Assembly (NCBI GenBank): GCA_034008185.1
Contig: CM067109.1
Coordinates: 59,946,801 to 60,010,800 of the forward strand
Length of the DNA stretch: 64,000 nt
Source: Gorsachius magnificus
Taxonomy: Eukaryota > Chordata > Aves > Pelecaniformes > Ardeidae
Direction of reading: 5' to 3'
Shown: positions 1-14,400 of the stretch, in pieces
Numbering within the stretch: the stretch's first letter is position 1
Layout of the letters: each line of letters starts with the position of its first letter
Translations under genes and position numbers: made by a program
Notes under the pieces: generated by a model
Database searches by the model: none
Seen by the model: only the letters and a program-made list of their open reading frames with translations
Told to the model about the DNA's origin: nothing

Positions 1-3000
1 AAATGCTATCATGCCACGGATAAACTATGTTGGGACTAATTTCAATATTAAATTTATGCTAAATCTTCATCAAGGGCCCAAAAAAAGACAATTCATTAGC
101 TCCCAGTAGATAGGAAGCAGCTCTGGAGGGGGAGAGGCATGCTGCCTGGCAACACTGCCTCCTGCATCCCCGACGCTCCCTGAGGATGTTGCTGTTAGGT
201 CAACTCTGTCATTAGCAACCTGAAGAACAGTTTCAATATTATGTTTTTTGTTTTTAAAATTAATTTGCACCTCAAAAATGATGCCAAGGTACATCAATAA
301 CTCTCCTTTTTAAAGTAAGATTAAAAATGTGAGACAAAATGCTTTTATTCAATAAATAGGTCTGAGAACTGTTCTCACTCTCTGCAATTTGGTGGTCTGA
401 TTTCTTTTTTCTAAGCTACAGGACAGTTATTTTTCTTCAAAAGGACAAGCTAAGGGAGGAAGATAATCTCCTCTTCTGTTCCTTCACATTTCCTTACATT
501 TTACTTAAGAGAAATTGTTCTCATGCAGCCCGTGTCAGAACAAAGAATAAGAGACAGCCAGAAAACAGTAAGCCAAGTCAAGGCATGTTCAAAAGGAAAA
601 ATCAATTTAAAAAAATATAATCCAAATATGTATTAACATATGCTGTTCCCATTTTAAATTCTAAATGTAGGACATCACTTTACATTATTCCCACCACACT
701 TTCTTTGTTTGCATGCATTCACTACTCAGGCATTTCTTGCTCCAGTGAGCAAGACAAAGGTACTGAAAAATTCACACAAATCAATGAACCAGTTTTTCAG
801 GTAAGTGCACATATGAAGATAAGTTTCTGTTTATAAAAGCTATAAAATAAACTGCTCTCAAAAATGAGAAGCACTTTTTAGAGAATGTAAACTAGGTTTT
901 CAGAAGTTTCACATACTCCATGAAGATCCTAACCAATAAGATTCAACCGTGAAGAACCTGTCCACAAGATCTGACTATAATGATTGTTTCCTTACAGCTA
1001 CTCTCCAAAGTTCACATAATCAGACATAGAACAATACCATCAAGCACCACCTGAACGAGCCAAATCTAGTTCAACATAGCTTTAAGCATGTCTTCTACCC
1101 AAATAAAAATGTGGTTTTTTGTGTTTTTCTTTTTTAAATGCACTCCTAGCCCCCAAAGAACACAAAATAATGCATCTTCAGATGGATTTCCCAGAATGGT
1201 GTAATTTAGCACTAAAATATTTCATTTCAGCAGCTGAAAGACCATAAAAGAACGGATGTCCTCTAGAGCCTCATAATACTCTAATAATGGTAATAGATTT
1301 TGTGCTATTATTCACCAATGACCTCTCAGTTAAGTCAATTTAATTTCTTCCCCTTGCAGCACAGCTGGTTTCACACAGAGTGTAATAACAGTTTTTGCAC
1401 AACAAGAAAATTCATCCGATTAGAAGGACTGGATTAAGTCTCTCATGAACAGCATGTGTCAGTGCAGCCTCTGCAGTGATTTGATTTAAGACAGCCTAAA
1501 AGCCCATGTTCCTTCATCAGTCCTTTAAAAAGATTTCTGGATGTTCTTCCACAGTGTTTCAGACCATTACTCCAAAATGCCTCAGCTAAAACCAGATCTA
1601 GTATAATCACTAGTCTTGCACCATAAAAATGCTTTTACTCAGTAGGGACGGTGAAGGTGCACACACAGAAGTCCTCTGTAGACTCTATTCATGGGAAGGG
1701 TAAGAAAAAACAAAAATAAAGCATAATCAGAACAATGTCTGCAAGATCAATTACAGTAATTATTTCTAAACCTAGCAAGGGTTTTTAAATCCTCCATTAA
1801 TTTACTGCAGAGACAACAGACTCCTTATAAAAATCACATTCAGTGTGGAAACAGGAGATCCTACTTGTGAACCACCCCTCGTGGAGCTGTAATAAACATG
1901 AAAGCAATGAGGATAGCATTATAGATGCACATTCTCTCTCTCTGACCCTGTTTTGTTTTGAAACACAATTCTTCAACTCAGATTTTACATGGCAATCACC
2001 CATGGCTTTTAAATTCAGTATCTACAGCTACAACCACTAATCATCTGTACCACAAAGTAACAGAATTTCACTAGCAGCAGAATTACTGATTATATTGATC
2101 CCTTTAAAAAAAAAAAAGAAAAAAACAATTCCACAATTCTTTTTATGCAGCGATCCTCACCATGCTATCACAGCACCTCCATATATTGTGCTGTAGTACA
2201 CCCAATAGTCCACAGTTTGGCTGCTAAGTTGACACTTTTTCATTTTGCCCTGGGGACATTTTATTTACCTTCTGCAAGGCTAAGCTCCGAGACCTCCAAG
2301 CCCAAGTTTACTTTGATGTGAACATGAATCAAAGACACAGAATTCAGAATGTAGCTGTATTTGCTTCGTTTGACCCTCTTTCCATTACAAACACTTGCGT
2401 TTAAAGTGAGTGTTCAAGCGCTGCTAACACCAAACAAACAGATTCAAGTTAATATAGGTGACTGCTTAGAAATAATATTGGGATTTCTTTTTTCCACACC
2501 CAATCTCTGACTTTCTGCTTCACTTCTTCAGAACAGCCTTCTATTTACTATGCTGCACACCACCTTCCACTGCATCCTTCAGAAAGCGCCCTATGGAACT
2601 GAAGACTGAAAGTGTTTAAGAAGTTAGCATTAGATATTGCTAACCAGAGAATATTCAGGTGTCATTGGCTGCACTTAACTAAGGCTTGAGAAGGGAAATA
2701 TCACCCCAGTTAAGGACAGTATTCTTCTCACACCCAATATCCAAATATTACCCAGCAGAACACCTGCTATATTACTAATTATACTGATTGTTTTATGTAA
2801 TACTACTAAAAAGACACCTAAATACTTTACATATTTTGCAGACAAGTATTTTAAAGCACACGGTAATTGACAAAGCTCACAGTTTGCAGTCCCTGTTAGT
2901 GAACAAAATGTGAGCCAGTTAGATGGTATCAACCAATTACGGTTTCAGTTCTGCATTTTAAACAAGTTTCTTATTCACATGGACTTCTGCTGATCATTAG

Positions 3001-3433
3001 GGAAGCAGAATATGATGCAGTTTGAACTTCACCTTCTCACTGCATTTGGGCATGAGCCATTTTTCCCAATGCCATGAAGGACTTCACTAGTTTGAAGGGC
3101 TTCTTAATTCTGAAGTAGTCAGACCACCATAGCTAGCTCAAGAGGCTGTGTCCTATCTTATTTACTGTATTGGTAAACAAAAGCTTTGCCCTAAACCAAG
3201 CAGAACAAAGTAGGTAAACCCAGTCATGTCATGTTAAATATCAACAAGTTTGGGTTAAATTCCTCTCCCTGTAACTGTCTAAAGCTTCTGTAACTCTGCT
3301 GACTTGCATTTAGATTTGTCTCTAAAGCTGTTCATTTAAAGTCAGTGGACCTATTCCAGATTACTCCAATGAAATTCAGAAGAGAATCATTCTCTACAAT
3401 CAGAGTTCAGGCCATTCTGCTCAGGTACCATAC
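1..3433 (-). other. FOCAD intron 10 (part), no gene or repeat recognised
   Basis: AT-rich sequence left of coding exon 10. I searched the minus strand for the expected next focadhesin block and did not find it. Short frames here have no recognisable product. Confidence 0.6.
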
Positions 3434-4555
3434 AGAATCATAGAATCATTAAGGTTGGAAAAGACCTCCAAGATCATCAAGTCCAACCATCAACCCAACA
3501 CCACCATGCCTACTAAACCATGTCCCAAAGTGCCATGACTACATGTTTTTTGAACACCTCCAGAGACAGCAATTCAACCATCTCTCTGGGCAGCCTCTTC
3601 CAATGCTTGCACTTTTTCAGTATTTTTCCCAATATACAATCCAAACATCCCCTGATGCAACTTGAAGCTGCTTTCTCTCGTCCTATCACTAGTTACATGG
3701 GAGAAGAGACCGACCCCCACCTCACTACAATGTCCTTTCAGGTTGTTGTAGAGAGTGAGAAGGTCTCCCCTCAGCCTCTTCTTCTCCAGGCTAAACAACC
3801 CCAGTTCCCTCAGTTGCCCTCGTAAGACTTGTGCTCCAGACCCTTTGACAGCTTTATTGCTCTTCTCTGGACACACTCTAGCACCCCAATGTCCTTCTTG
3901 AACTGAGAGGCCCAAAACTGAACACAGCATTTGAGGTGTGCCCTCGCCAGTGCCGAGCACAGGAGAATGATCGCTTCCCTGCTCCTGCTGGCCACACTAT
4001 TCCTGATACAAGCCAGGATGCCTTTGGCCGCCTAGGCCACCTGGGAATACTGTTGGCTCATATTCAGCTGGCTGTCAACCAACACCCTCAGGTCCTTTTC
4101 CACCAGGCAGCTTTCCAGCCACTCTTCCCCAAACCTGTAGCGTTGCATGGGGTTGTTGTGACCCAAGTGCAGGACCCAGCACTTGGCCTTGTTAAACCTC
4201 ATACAATTGACCTTGGGCCATAATCCAGCCTGTCCAGATCCCTCTGCAGAGCCTCCCTACCCTCCAGAAAATTGACACTCCTGCCCAATTCGGTGTCATC
4301 TGCAAACTTACTGAGGGTGCACTCTATCCCTTCATCCAGTTTATTGATAAAGATATTAAACAAGACTGGCTCCAGAACCGAGCCCTGAGGAACACCGCTT
4401 GTGACCAGCCACCAACTGGATTTAACCCCATTCACCACAACTCTCTGGGCTTGGCCACCCAGCCAGTTTTTTACCCAGCGAAGACTACACCTGTCTAAGC
4501 CATGAGCTGCCAGCTTCTCTCAGAGAATTCTATGGAAGACAGTGTCAAAGGCTTC
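3434..4555 (-). mobile_element. CR1 LINE fragment, minus strand
   Basis: It starts with the reverse complement of the CR1 tail (AGAATCATAGAATCATTAAGG). Read on the minus strand it covers the 3' UTR, the C-terminal ORF2 region and part of the RT, including [20 protein letters not shown] and an intact FADD. Frames are broken by indels. It lies in the FOCAD intron after coding exon 10, in the same orientation as the gene. Confidence 0.92.
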
Positions 4556-5052
4556 AGTGATTACTTCAGTGGGTTTAGGTTTTGTTTTTTTCAGAAAGTT
4601 ATTGCTTTTTTGAATGACTACCAAATTACAAACCAAGTTAGTGACAGTCTACAGACAAAACCAGGAAACTCACAATATCAAGCCTGGAGTTATCTTAGTG
4701 TTTTTTACATGGCTAGCTAGTCACAAGAAGAAAACTGCCTCACTTGTACCAGTTCAGATCAGAATGAAGAAAAGTCTCCCAGCACAGGGCAGATTATGTC
4801 CATTGCAAATGTCACAACACGTAGCCATGACTTACCTACCCTTTTCCTAGAGGATAATTAATTCCTTTACAAAGCCTGCGCTGTGTATCCCTGCTTATAG
4901 ACTATTTAGTGGACCTGTCAAACTACTCTCAGTTGGGGTGTACTACTTATACTAGTTTTGAATGCTGACTTACAGAAAGAGATTTTCAAGAAAATATGTT
5001 AAAGCAGAGATGCACAGGTGGTTCTACATGAGCTCACCTTTGTTTTTACATA

Positions 5053-5318
5053 CACATAAACCGTTGACCAAGTCTGGGACTAAGAGTGGACTTAGCTGCA
5101 CCTAGACTCCTCTCTCAGACAGAGTTTAGAAAGCAAGGGGGTCACCCGAACTTCTCAGGGAGGGTCTTCCTTATCCCTTAGCCATGTAAACTGTTGACCA
5201 AGTCTGGGACTAAGAGTGGACTTAGCCACACCTAGACTCCTCTCTCTCAGTTGGAGTTCAGAAAGCAAGGGTGTCTACCCCGAATCCCATGACTCAATGG
5301 AAGGGTCCTCCTTACCCT
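5053..5318 (+). repeat. Tandem duplication of a unit of about 130 bp
   Basis: GTTGACCAAGTCTGGGACTA and the following AGAGTGGACTTAGC occur at about 5063 and again at about 5193, followed in both by CACCTAGACTCCTCTCTC and AGAAAGCAAGGG. The two copies differ by small indels. The unit does not match any repeat I recognise. Confidence 0.9.
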
Positions 5319-5587
5319 TGCATCCATAACGCCTCTGTGAATCATTCCAATTCAAGTGTAACTTGATTTCCTCTGTGTACTTTTTCCATGCAGTAATGGA
5401 GAAAAACTTGCCATCTTCAACTCTCTTAACTAAGTTACTGTTTTAATTAATTTTATCAAATCATTTTGTTAATCAACTGATGTTTAAGTGTATTAAAATA
5501 TTATAATCAAATCCTGTGATTTGCTGTAAAAGGCACAAATAAATTATAAACCACTTAAATTAAAAATTACATAAAATTATTTAAATT

Positions 5588-5981
5588 ATGAAAGGCTGAG
5601 AGAGTTGGACTTGTTCAGCCTGTAGAAGAGAAGGCTCCAGGGACACCTTATTGCAGCCTTTCAGTACTCAAAGGGGGCTTAGAAGAACAATAGGGACAGA
5701 CTTTTAGCAGGGCCTGTTGTGATAGGACAAGGGGTGATGGTTTTAAACTCAAAGAGGGTAGATTTAGACTAGATATATGGAAGCCATTTTTTACAATGAG
5801 GTGGGGAGACACTGAAACAGGTTGCCCGGAGAGGTGGTCAATGCCCCATCCCTGGAAACATTCAAGGCCAGGTTGGACAGGGCTCTGAGCAATCTGATCT
5901 AGTTGAAGATGTCCCTGCTCATTGCAGGGGGGTTGGCCTAGATGACCTTTAAACGTGCAACCCAAACTATTCTATGATTTT
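5588..5981 (+). mobile_element. CR1 LINE 3' fragment
   Basis: The sequence from GGCTGAGAGAGTTGG to the tail CTATTCTATGATTT matches the last ORF2 codons and 3' end of the same CR1 subfamily as the 26-kb copy. It is diverged and has no open frame. Confidence 0.9.
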
Positions 5982-8174
5982 TCCAGACAGGAAAAAACCG
6001 AAATGAACCCACAAACAAAAACCCCCAAACTCACCAAAAACCAGCAATGCTATGCCACAATGAAAAATCCTTTTAAGACCAATGGAACCTTCCCTTTTTT
6101 ATTCCTCCCTCCAAGGTATTGTATGGGTCTTATTTCCTCAAGTTGTAGTGAGAAACACAATGAGTTAAATGTGTTTGGAGGTTATGCATTTCTAGTAAAC
6201 CCAGCTACAGATGGTTTGGCCAAGATGTAAATAATATATTTCATTCTTTTTTTCAGAGTGGTGATCTTACAGTTCATGTAAATTAATGTTCTTCCATGCC
6301 CACATAACACTCACAGTCCTGATCAGTAATTCTACAGCAAAGCCCTGCAATTTTCTCTAGACTGAAAACTGGACTTTTCAATCTATTCCTGTGTGTCTGA
6401 ACAGGAGTCAGAATTACTTTTTCCACACACCATCCAAAAAACCAAACCCTTATCTTTAATACAGAGGTTAACAAATTTCAGGTGTCTAAAGACAGAAAAA
6501 AAACCCCCTGGAATTAGCATCATTTAAGCCTAGAAGGATAAAATAACTAATTCCTACAAAACCTAATTACAACACAAAAGCACAACTGAATACAATACTA
6601 GAAAGACAATGAGGGAAAGTTAAAATACAAAATAATCAAACTGAGAAAAAAATTTTAAAGAAATTGCATGCTTGCAAATCCGTATCAATTTGAATGCCTT
6701 ATAAGACACACACATACAAGGAAACAAAAAAAGAAAAGGCCAGCCTGAAAGAGATTTGAGAAGAGACATAAAACATTAACAGCAGGCAACCTGCAACAGA
6801 TGAAGCTGTCACCTGGTTCCAAAACTTCTCCAGCTTAAGAAACAGTTATCTCTAAAAGCACTGTAGAACAGGCCTGGTTTATCACAGCATTTCAGTATGC
6901 GTTCAACAGCAAGCACATCCCGGACTGCTTCCCCGGACCTGAACTACAGTGCTCAGCACCATAAGTCATCAAGCACATAGCCCGTAAGCTGTATCTTTTT
7001 CCAAGTCTTGTGCTGCAGAATATGATAACTCTTTGAGACGCAAAGCAATTAAAAAAAAAGAGCAAACCTGAAGCAAATAAAGCTTGTCTTTATGGCACAT
7101 CTGGAATTCAAAGCAACATTTCTCCCTTCTCTACTTTTTTTTATTTTAGAAATAAGATATGATCATTTGTGTATAGCATCTCCTGCATTACCTATTACTG
7201 TTTCTAGATATCCCCATTTATCTTTCCAGGTTATGCAGGTAAGTACAAGCATACTGCGTAATTCTGTCTTAAATTCAGTACTGAAGCAGACAAAGACTAC
7301 GTACATATTTTGAAGAAGCAAGAATACAGGTATCACAAGGAACTTCGCAGTCTTCCAGTAACCACAAAAGAACACAGAGAATAATTCACGAGGCCACCAG
7401 AAGTCAGAAATGGTTTAGTAGCCTCTTTTCAACTTCCTCATGTTGTATTTTCATACTTATTAGATAATATTAACAAATAAGCCAGTCTTTTTTCCTAAGC
7501 CTAAACAACTAAAAAATACTCCAAAATAGAGAAAAAAATACATATTATGCTGTAAGTGACACATAAAAGGTGAATTCCAGCCAGCCTGGGGTATATGTGT
7601 GCATGTGCATACATGTGTGTCTAAGGACAAGACCACAGGGGGGTTGCCTACTTGGGGGTCAGGGGAGTCCCAAACAGCAGGGGTACATGTGTGTGTGTTG
7701 CTGCAGTATGGGGGGCAGTCTGCACTGGCAACTGCAGTGGAGCTACAGCCTCAGGGGCTCACACGTCCAGATGCCAGCAACTGGTGAGACTGGGATCCAG
7801 AAGCCACCTACTGCGCACACTGCCTCTATGTCCCATTGCTGGAGGTATCTGTACTGTACATATCATAGATATCCATACACTGTACATATATTCCCACTAG
7901 TAAACCTCCATCCCACTCAGCCAGAAAGCGGAGCAGGATGTGGCCTCTGGTGCTGTTCTGTGTGCTGTTCTGTGTTCTTGTGAGAGCTCTGTGTGTCTGC
8001 GTTATATACATATAAGCACCGGTATGTGGCGTATGCATGCGCTGCATGTGCATGTACCGACAGTCTTGCCACTTGTTGGACCTCCGGTCACAAAGCTGTG
8101 GCAGCCTTGTCTCTCTTGGGCTGCAGAATCCAGCCTAAGTCCTGTAACAAAATCCATCAATGGTAAGTTTTTAC
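5982..8174 (-). other. FOCAD intron 10, with a TG/CA-rich patch at 7590-8080
   Basis: Mostly AT-rich intron. From about 7590 to 8080 the composition changes to purine/pyrimidine-alternating words (GTGTGCATGTGCATACATGT, TGTACATAT) mixed with GC-richer unique sequence. Several overlapping short frames occur on both strands there, but none resembles a known protein or has exon-like borders. Confidence 0.5.
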
Positions 8175-8432
8175 CTGAGAACAATCGGCCTTGGCTATTT
8201 CCGTAGTAGCCTGGAGTACATCACGAAGACTGTCTCCGTTTTCTTGGATCAGTAGATAAGCCAGCAGAAGAAAAACATGGGCAGGGACTTGAGTTGTAAA
8301 AGGTAGCAGTGATTTCACTGAAGATAACCAGTTAGTAACTGCAGACTTCTCTTTCATGAGCTCTATGATCTTCCAGGTTGTATGCAATGAGCTGTAAGAG
8401 TTGGTTATGGGGAAAAGGAGTTTGCAGGACAC
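8175..8432 (-). CDS. FOCAD: FOCAD coding exon 10 (residues 400-485)
   Basis: This 258-nt, phase 0-0 exon encodes [20 protein letters not shown], then [20 protein letters not shown], and ends [12 protein letters not shown]. The acceptor is GTTCTTAG and the donor is TCTCAG|GTAAAA. Human FOCAD has the corresponding SYKLVCPVTSMYG, DWLASVESLLP and TTELAQADSSQ. It is the last FOCAD exon I can find; the next human block (PNLIPVLMFKL...) is not recognisable between 1 and 8157. Confidence 0.95.
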
Positions 8433-11400
8433 CTAAGAACATGTGAGACAAACAAAATTCTCAATCAAACAAATAAAGTACCATAACAAGAAAAGAAAAA
8501 AAATTTAAGTAATCCAGTTCTGTCATCCAAAATGCATCTTTTTTTTAGGATCCCAATGCACTAAATGTAAAGAATAAATTGCAATACAGTCCTTTACAAT
8601 CCTTTATATGAATTGTTGCACTAAGAATGTTTGAAAATGTTTCTAATTCCCTACTACCCCTTTATTTGGCATCCACCATTCCCGTTCCTGCTGGTAACTG
8701 CAATGCTACTTCCTCACTAAAATGGACACAATAAAACTGGAGTACATTAAAAGCTTCTCTTCCTGACAATGACAGGTGCATCACAAAAGTGTAAATATCA
8801 TCTACATTACTTCAAGGAAATTCTCTTAACTTTTGTACTTAATAAAACACCACAGTTTAAGTTAATCCGACTTTACATTTTTTGTTTAACTGCTTCGCTT
8901 CTCAGAACAAAATGTTCTATAGATGCAGTCATGGAAGACAACATTTAGCAGCAGGAAAGTAGTAAAACACAAATGAGGAATGCTCCTAACTCAGGGGTTT
9001 ATATATGTAAAAGTATATATATTTTCAAGCTCCTGCAAATTAATGTGGAAGTTCAAAGTTTTTCATTAAAAAAAAAAAAAGCTTAATCCAAGACAAACCA
9101 TCTTTTTCCTACTAATTCTTTGTTTCCTTAGAAAATGTTATGTTTTCAGAAATGTCTTTCCAGTATGAAGGCAGTAGTTGGCAGGCAGCAATTAGATGAA
9201 GAACATTTATATAACAATCAGGTCAAGAAAGTATTCAACAACAGATCTCCAAATGAACATTACAAATGGAATTCAGACTCCAACAAGGCAGGGCCCACTC
9301 ACCTTTAAGTTACCAGGGAAAAGAAGAGATTTTTCAGTGGCAAAAGCTGTTCTCCATAAAGCTGCAGAATTTCATTTTAATCACACTGTTCAATGCAATG
9401 TGAATTTCTTTTTGGCTAATGGAATGTAGAATGACCCTGTACTTTAGATGACCTTTTAAAAATAACATTAAAATAAGCTTATTCCATTACTTGCTTCCAG
9501 CACTAACTACAATTACTGTATGTGAAAAATTCAGCAATCTATAATGATCTCTCTGGCTGGCAAGATCACTTGGAGCCAAAAATCTCTTCTGGATACAGCT
9601 GTGAAACTGCTATTTATTGATAAAGGTATTTAAACTTCATCCAAGGGCATACACTGGGCTAAGAAGAGCTTCAGGATCTGTAAGTTGTCCTGTTTATAGT
9701 TGCCTGCCCCTACAAGATCACAGGACTTGAAATCAAGATCAGACTATTACAGGTGGGTGTTGTGTTGGTTTTTTTTAAATGCCTGGGAAACACTGCTAAA
9801 ATTGGTAAAGCCTGAAATATTATATTGGTATTTCCCATTCCACATTACTTCCCCAAAGGTTTTGCTACATAATCGTACTCGTTCCCTTCTCACTTTATTT
9901 CAGCTGCAAGAAAACAAGCTATCACCATATTATTACTTTAATGCTGCACACCATTCAAGCAGGTTATGTAGAAAATTTCAGTCTGTCAACACTCAAAAAT
10001 ATATATAAAATCCCTCAATGGCAAAGTAGAAGTGCAGGTTAGCCCTGTCCTAACATTTTTCAAAACATTACTACTACAAATAGTAGTTTATGATCACTAC
10101 CCCCCAAAAAAAAAGCCATTGAAGGAAATACTTTTAACCACACAAAAAACCTGTAAAAAAGCAGCATACTAGCTATGGAAAGACAGACACAGACTCATGA
10201 AGGACTACAAGAACATTGCTAGGGCATGCAGAGATGCAGACAGGAAAGTTAAAGCTCTGCTAGAACTGAAACTGGCCAGAGACATCAAGAAGAAGAAAGG
10301 GTTCTGTAGATACATGACCACTAAGCAGGAGCACAGGGAAGACACAGGCCCATTACTAAACAGGGCAGGGAAACAAGTTACTAATAATGCTGACAAGGCA
10401 GAGGTTCTCGATACCTCCTTCCTTCTGTCTTTACCAGCATAACTGGTAACTGCACCCCAGCTCACAGGATCAAGCAGCTACAACAACACGTGTGTCGACC
10501 CACCAGCAGTGGCCCTCTGCAAGGGCTCAACCCACATAAACCGATGGACCCGGACGGAATCCACCCCAGGGTGTTGACAGGAGTGGCCGACATTGTCGCA
10601 AGGCTGCTGTCATCTTTGAAAAGTTGTGGCAATCAAGGGGCAACCCTGATGACTGGAAGAGGGCAAATGTCATACCCTTCTATGAGAATGGCTCAAAAGA
10701 GCACCCAAGAAATGACAGGCCCATTAGCCTTACTTCAGTCCCTGGGAAAGCAGTGGAACAAGTCTTCTAGAAACTATTACAAACCAAATGAAGCAGGTGA
10801 TCAGGGAAATCCGTCACAGATTTATCAAAGGCAAATCGTGCCAGGCTAACCTGATCATCTTCTACAACAAAATATCTTCTGTTGACATGGAGAGACCAGT
10901 GGATGTTGTTTAGCTGGACTTCAGCAAAGAATTCAACATTGTTTCCCACAGCCTTCTCCTGGACAAACTGTCAAGATACACAGACTGGATGGGTGGTCTG
11001 CGAGATGGGCAGGGAATTGTCTCACAGTATGCAGTTAGAGGGTGGCAATCAATGGTTTTTACTCAGGCAGGCAGCCTGTCAAAAGCGGAGTCCTGCATGG
11101 ATCAATTCTGAGCCCCATGTTCATCATTTCCCAAGCAGCTAGGGAGACCTTATCGCTCTCTACAGCTGCCTGAAAGGAGGTCTTAGGAAGGTGGGGGTCA
11201 CTCTCTTCTCCCAGGTAATGGGCGACAAGACAAGAGAAAATGACCTCAAGTTGCACCAGGGGAAGTTTAGATTGTACATTAGGAAAGATTTCTTCACTGA
11301 AAGGGCTGTCAAGCACTCAAATGGACTGCCCAGGGAAGTGGTTGAGTTCTCATCCCTGGAGGTACTTAAAAGATGGGTAGCTGTGGCACTTAGGGACATG

Positions 11401-14400
11401 GTTCAGTGGTGGAATGGCAGCGTTAGGTTAATGATTGGACTTGATCTTAAAGATCTTTTCCAACCCAAACAATTCTATTATTCTATGAAATGCAGCAAAA
11501 TTGTTAAATGCATCCTCTGCCAGACCCAAAAGAAGGAAAAAACATTATAGCTTTACCAATTCCTTTTTGTCCTTCACACCTTCCTTCTGTAATATTCCCA
11601 AAAGATTTACAGCCAGCTGCTGCCTGGTAGTCCCAGAATCATCCTCTGATAGGCAGTCCCCAACTGTTGCAGAAGATAAGATCTGTAGCACAGGCATCAC
11701 CAAAGTAAGAGCTGTGGTTGACATGTTCCGAGTTTCTGAATAGGAAAGGAGCTTGTAGGCTATTTAAGACAAGGAGGGGAAAACCAAAGATCATGTAGGG
11801 AAAAAAGCAGTAGCATAATTTGTACTTTTAGGCATGACACAAACATTTCCAGAAAACACTCTGGTCAAGCAAAGTAATAGTCCCCAGAATTACAGTACGT
11901 GCATACTAGAATTAAAGTGCAAAAGACTTTTTGATAAAAATCCAGTTCTATTTAGACACTCATACATTTATGCTGTTTATAGTGAAGTACCTGATGGCAG
12001 CAAGAAATACAATAAGGGAATGTAGCACAGTCCTTTGCTTTTACTGGAATAACGCCCACTAATCAAAACTGCTAAGTCAAAAGCTCAGTCAAACATTGCC
12101 ATGACTGTCAGGCCTGCTCTCTTAAGATCTGCCAAAAGAAGCCATTCAGGATGCATCAATCTCAGCTGAGAATACCCTGCTGTTGACTCAAAAATGAAAC
12201 CGATAAGCTCCAAGATAGCAAGGAGCTTAGAATACAGTAACATCCATGGGAAAAGTCAGTGTAGCAGGAACATTTATCTCTATTGCCATTAGATCAAGTG
12301 TTACTTTTTAAACTCAGGAAAAATCCTGCTTATAAAAAAACCCCATTTCACCACCCAGTCCAACTTCAGGGGAATGCAGTGCTTATTTTCATAAACATGA
12401 AGAAACAAAGACATGGTCTTAAGAATGTGGACTCCACAAGAGCAGCTTTACCTAGACTCAAGACAGACTTCTGCTGACTTTCTGGTGTTTGCGATAGTAG
12501 AAGTGCTAGCCCAATTATACACTGTTCCACTGGAAATACCTACAAGGAAGAAGAAAGAGGTTCAAGTCTTCTTTGGTTTTCAGTGGCATTAAACAGTACA
12601 AATGGGCAACAACCAAAACTCTGTAAGGACTCTCTTCATGAATCATAGTGAGTGCACACACAGCGACACAGCACATGCAATGAAGAATATAAGAAGTGTA
12701 AAAATAGTATTTTAAGTGAGTAACTAGAACATTTTAATTTGTTACTTTGTTCAAACCATTTTAGCTTAGGTTAAACCAACTCCCATACTGAAAGGTTAAC
12801 TGATATATACAGAACCAGTTAAGTTTTTGCCTTTTGAAGGTCTTCAACCAAGAAAAAAAAGACAACTTAGAAGCTTTTGAAACAACACTGGTCATTTGCA
12901 GATGAATGCTGTGTATCAATGTCTCTAAATACTGTCTTAAATGTGACATTCTTTAAATTTCATGCAACTATTTTATTTTTCCTTCATGAACTCTTACCTC
13001 TTTTAAGAGCTCAAAGTTGTCCTCTATTAAGGCCATCAAAGATGAGCATTCTCCCGTTACATTTAAGCACACTTCACAGAAGCATAACAGTTGCAGACAA
13101 AACTGGGATAACTGAACTTTCCAAAACACGGGATAGCGCAGTAGGCTAAGGAATAGCTCTTGCAGAAAAAACAAGGCTTCTGTAACTTGCAGTAAGTCTT
13201 TAAGCTGTAGAGAAGTAGTCAAAAACCAAAACAACACATTCTGGATTAGTTCCCCTGCCCTATCTCCACAGAATTCCCCAAGTTTAGAATTAGTTCTATT
13301 AGCTCTGCAATGTTTCCATTGCAAATATTGCTAAGACTTTGAAGAAACACATTTATACACTAAACCCAGGAATCCCTTACCCAACTTCCCTGAAAAAACC
13401 AATAGATAAACTGCTGTTTAATGTACTTAAGTAAAATTAGAAACATATGAAAGAATAAAAAGATTTCTTGGTAGTTGATGAGAAAAATCCCTTTCTCCTC
13501 AAAAGCTACAGCAATTAATTCAGCTCTCACGGTTCTCTCAGCAACATAAAAATTGCATGGGGATTTCATATAGCAGGTAAATATTCTTGTAACAGAAACA
13601 TCCTGCTCTAGGATATTTTCTCTGTAATGTAACCAAGGTTTTAATATATGTCTCAAAATAGAAAGGCAGCAGTGTTACCTGCTTCTACAGAGCACCATGT
13701 AATCTGCCTACCACAAAAATGAAAAGCTGAAGTGTGATACACAAAAGCAGTATCTCCACACTTGTAAGCCAAGTAAAGAGGTTTCAAGAAGCAGGTTGCC
13801 TCAAAATCCTAGTGTGTTAGCTCTTTAAAATTTTAGTTCCAGACAAAGCCAGATGTTCCGATCCAAACTCTAGAGCCAGCATTAAGGATAACACCACGAT
13901 TTTTAGTTCTTTGGAACAAATTCTATGAATAATCTGCTCTAATCAGAAGCCTTATGTCCACTGAACGTTTCAGCAGAAAAGTCTGCAGATGACGAGCTGT
14001 ACTTTTGACAGCTTGGTTGATATTGCCAGATAAAATATCTAGGAAGCATGTCAGCATTTATACAGTACAACAGATTAAATAAGACTAAACTTAAAGGAAG
14101 GATAAGAACCTGAGGTTCAGAAAAAGAAGAAGGAATGACAGGTTATAGAACAGTCCATCAAACAGGCTTCTTGAAGGAAGTATTTCCCTTTCCATTGGGA
14201 AAGTTGTGCCTCAGGTAAGACAAACACATTCAAGTATTAATGTGAGTTTAAAAAATGCAACAGTTTTCTAGTAAAAAAAAGAAGTGCCAACAGGCATGTA
14301 AGAAAGAAAGTTTCGTAACTAATTTTACAAGACTACTTCAGTGCCATTTTTATGGCTAAATGTTACCAGGTCAGAAGCTTGGTCATACATTCAGGACACA

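Noticed and set aside
7570..8206. Cluster of overlapping short frames near 7.6-8.2 kb as a possible FOCAD exon
   Set aside because: No match to the expected next focadhesin block, and Cys/His-rich low-complexity composition from TG repeats.
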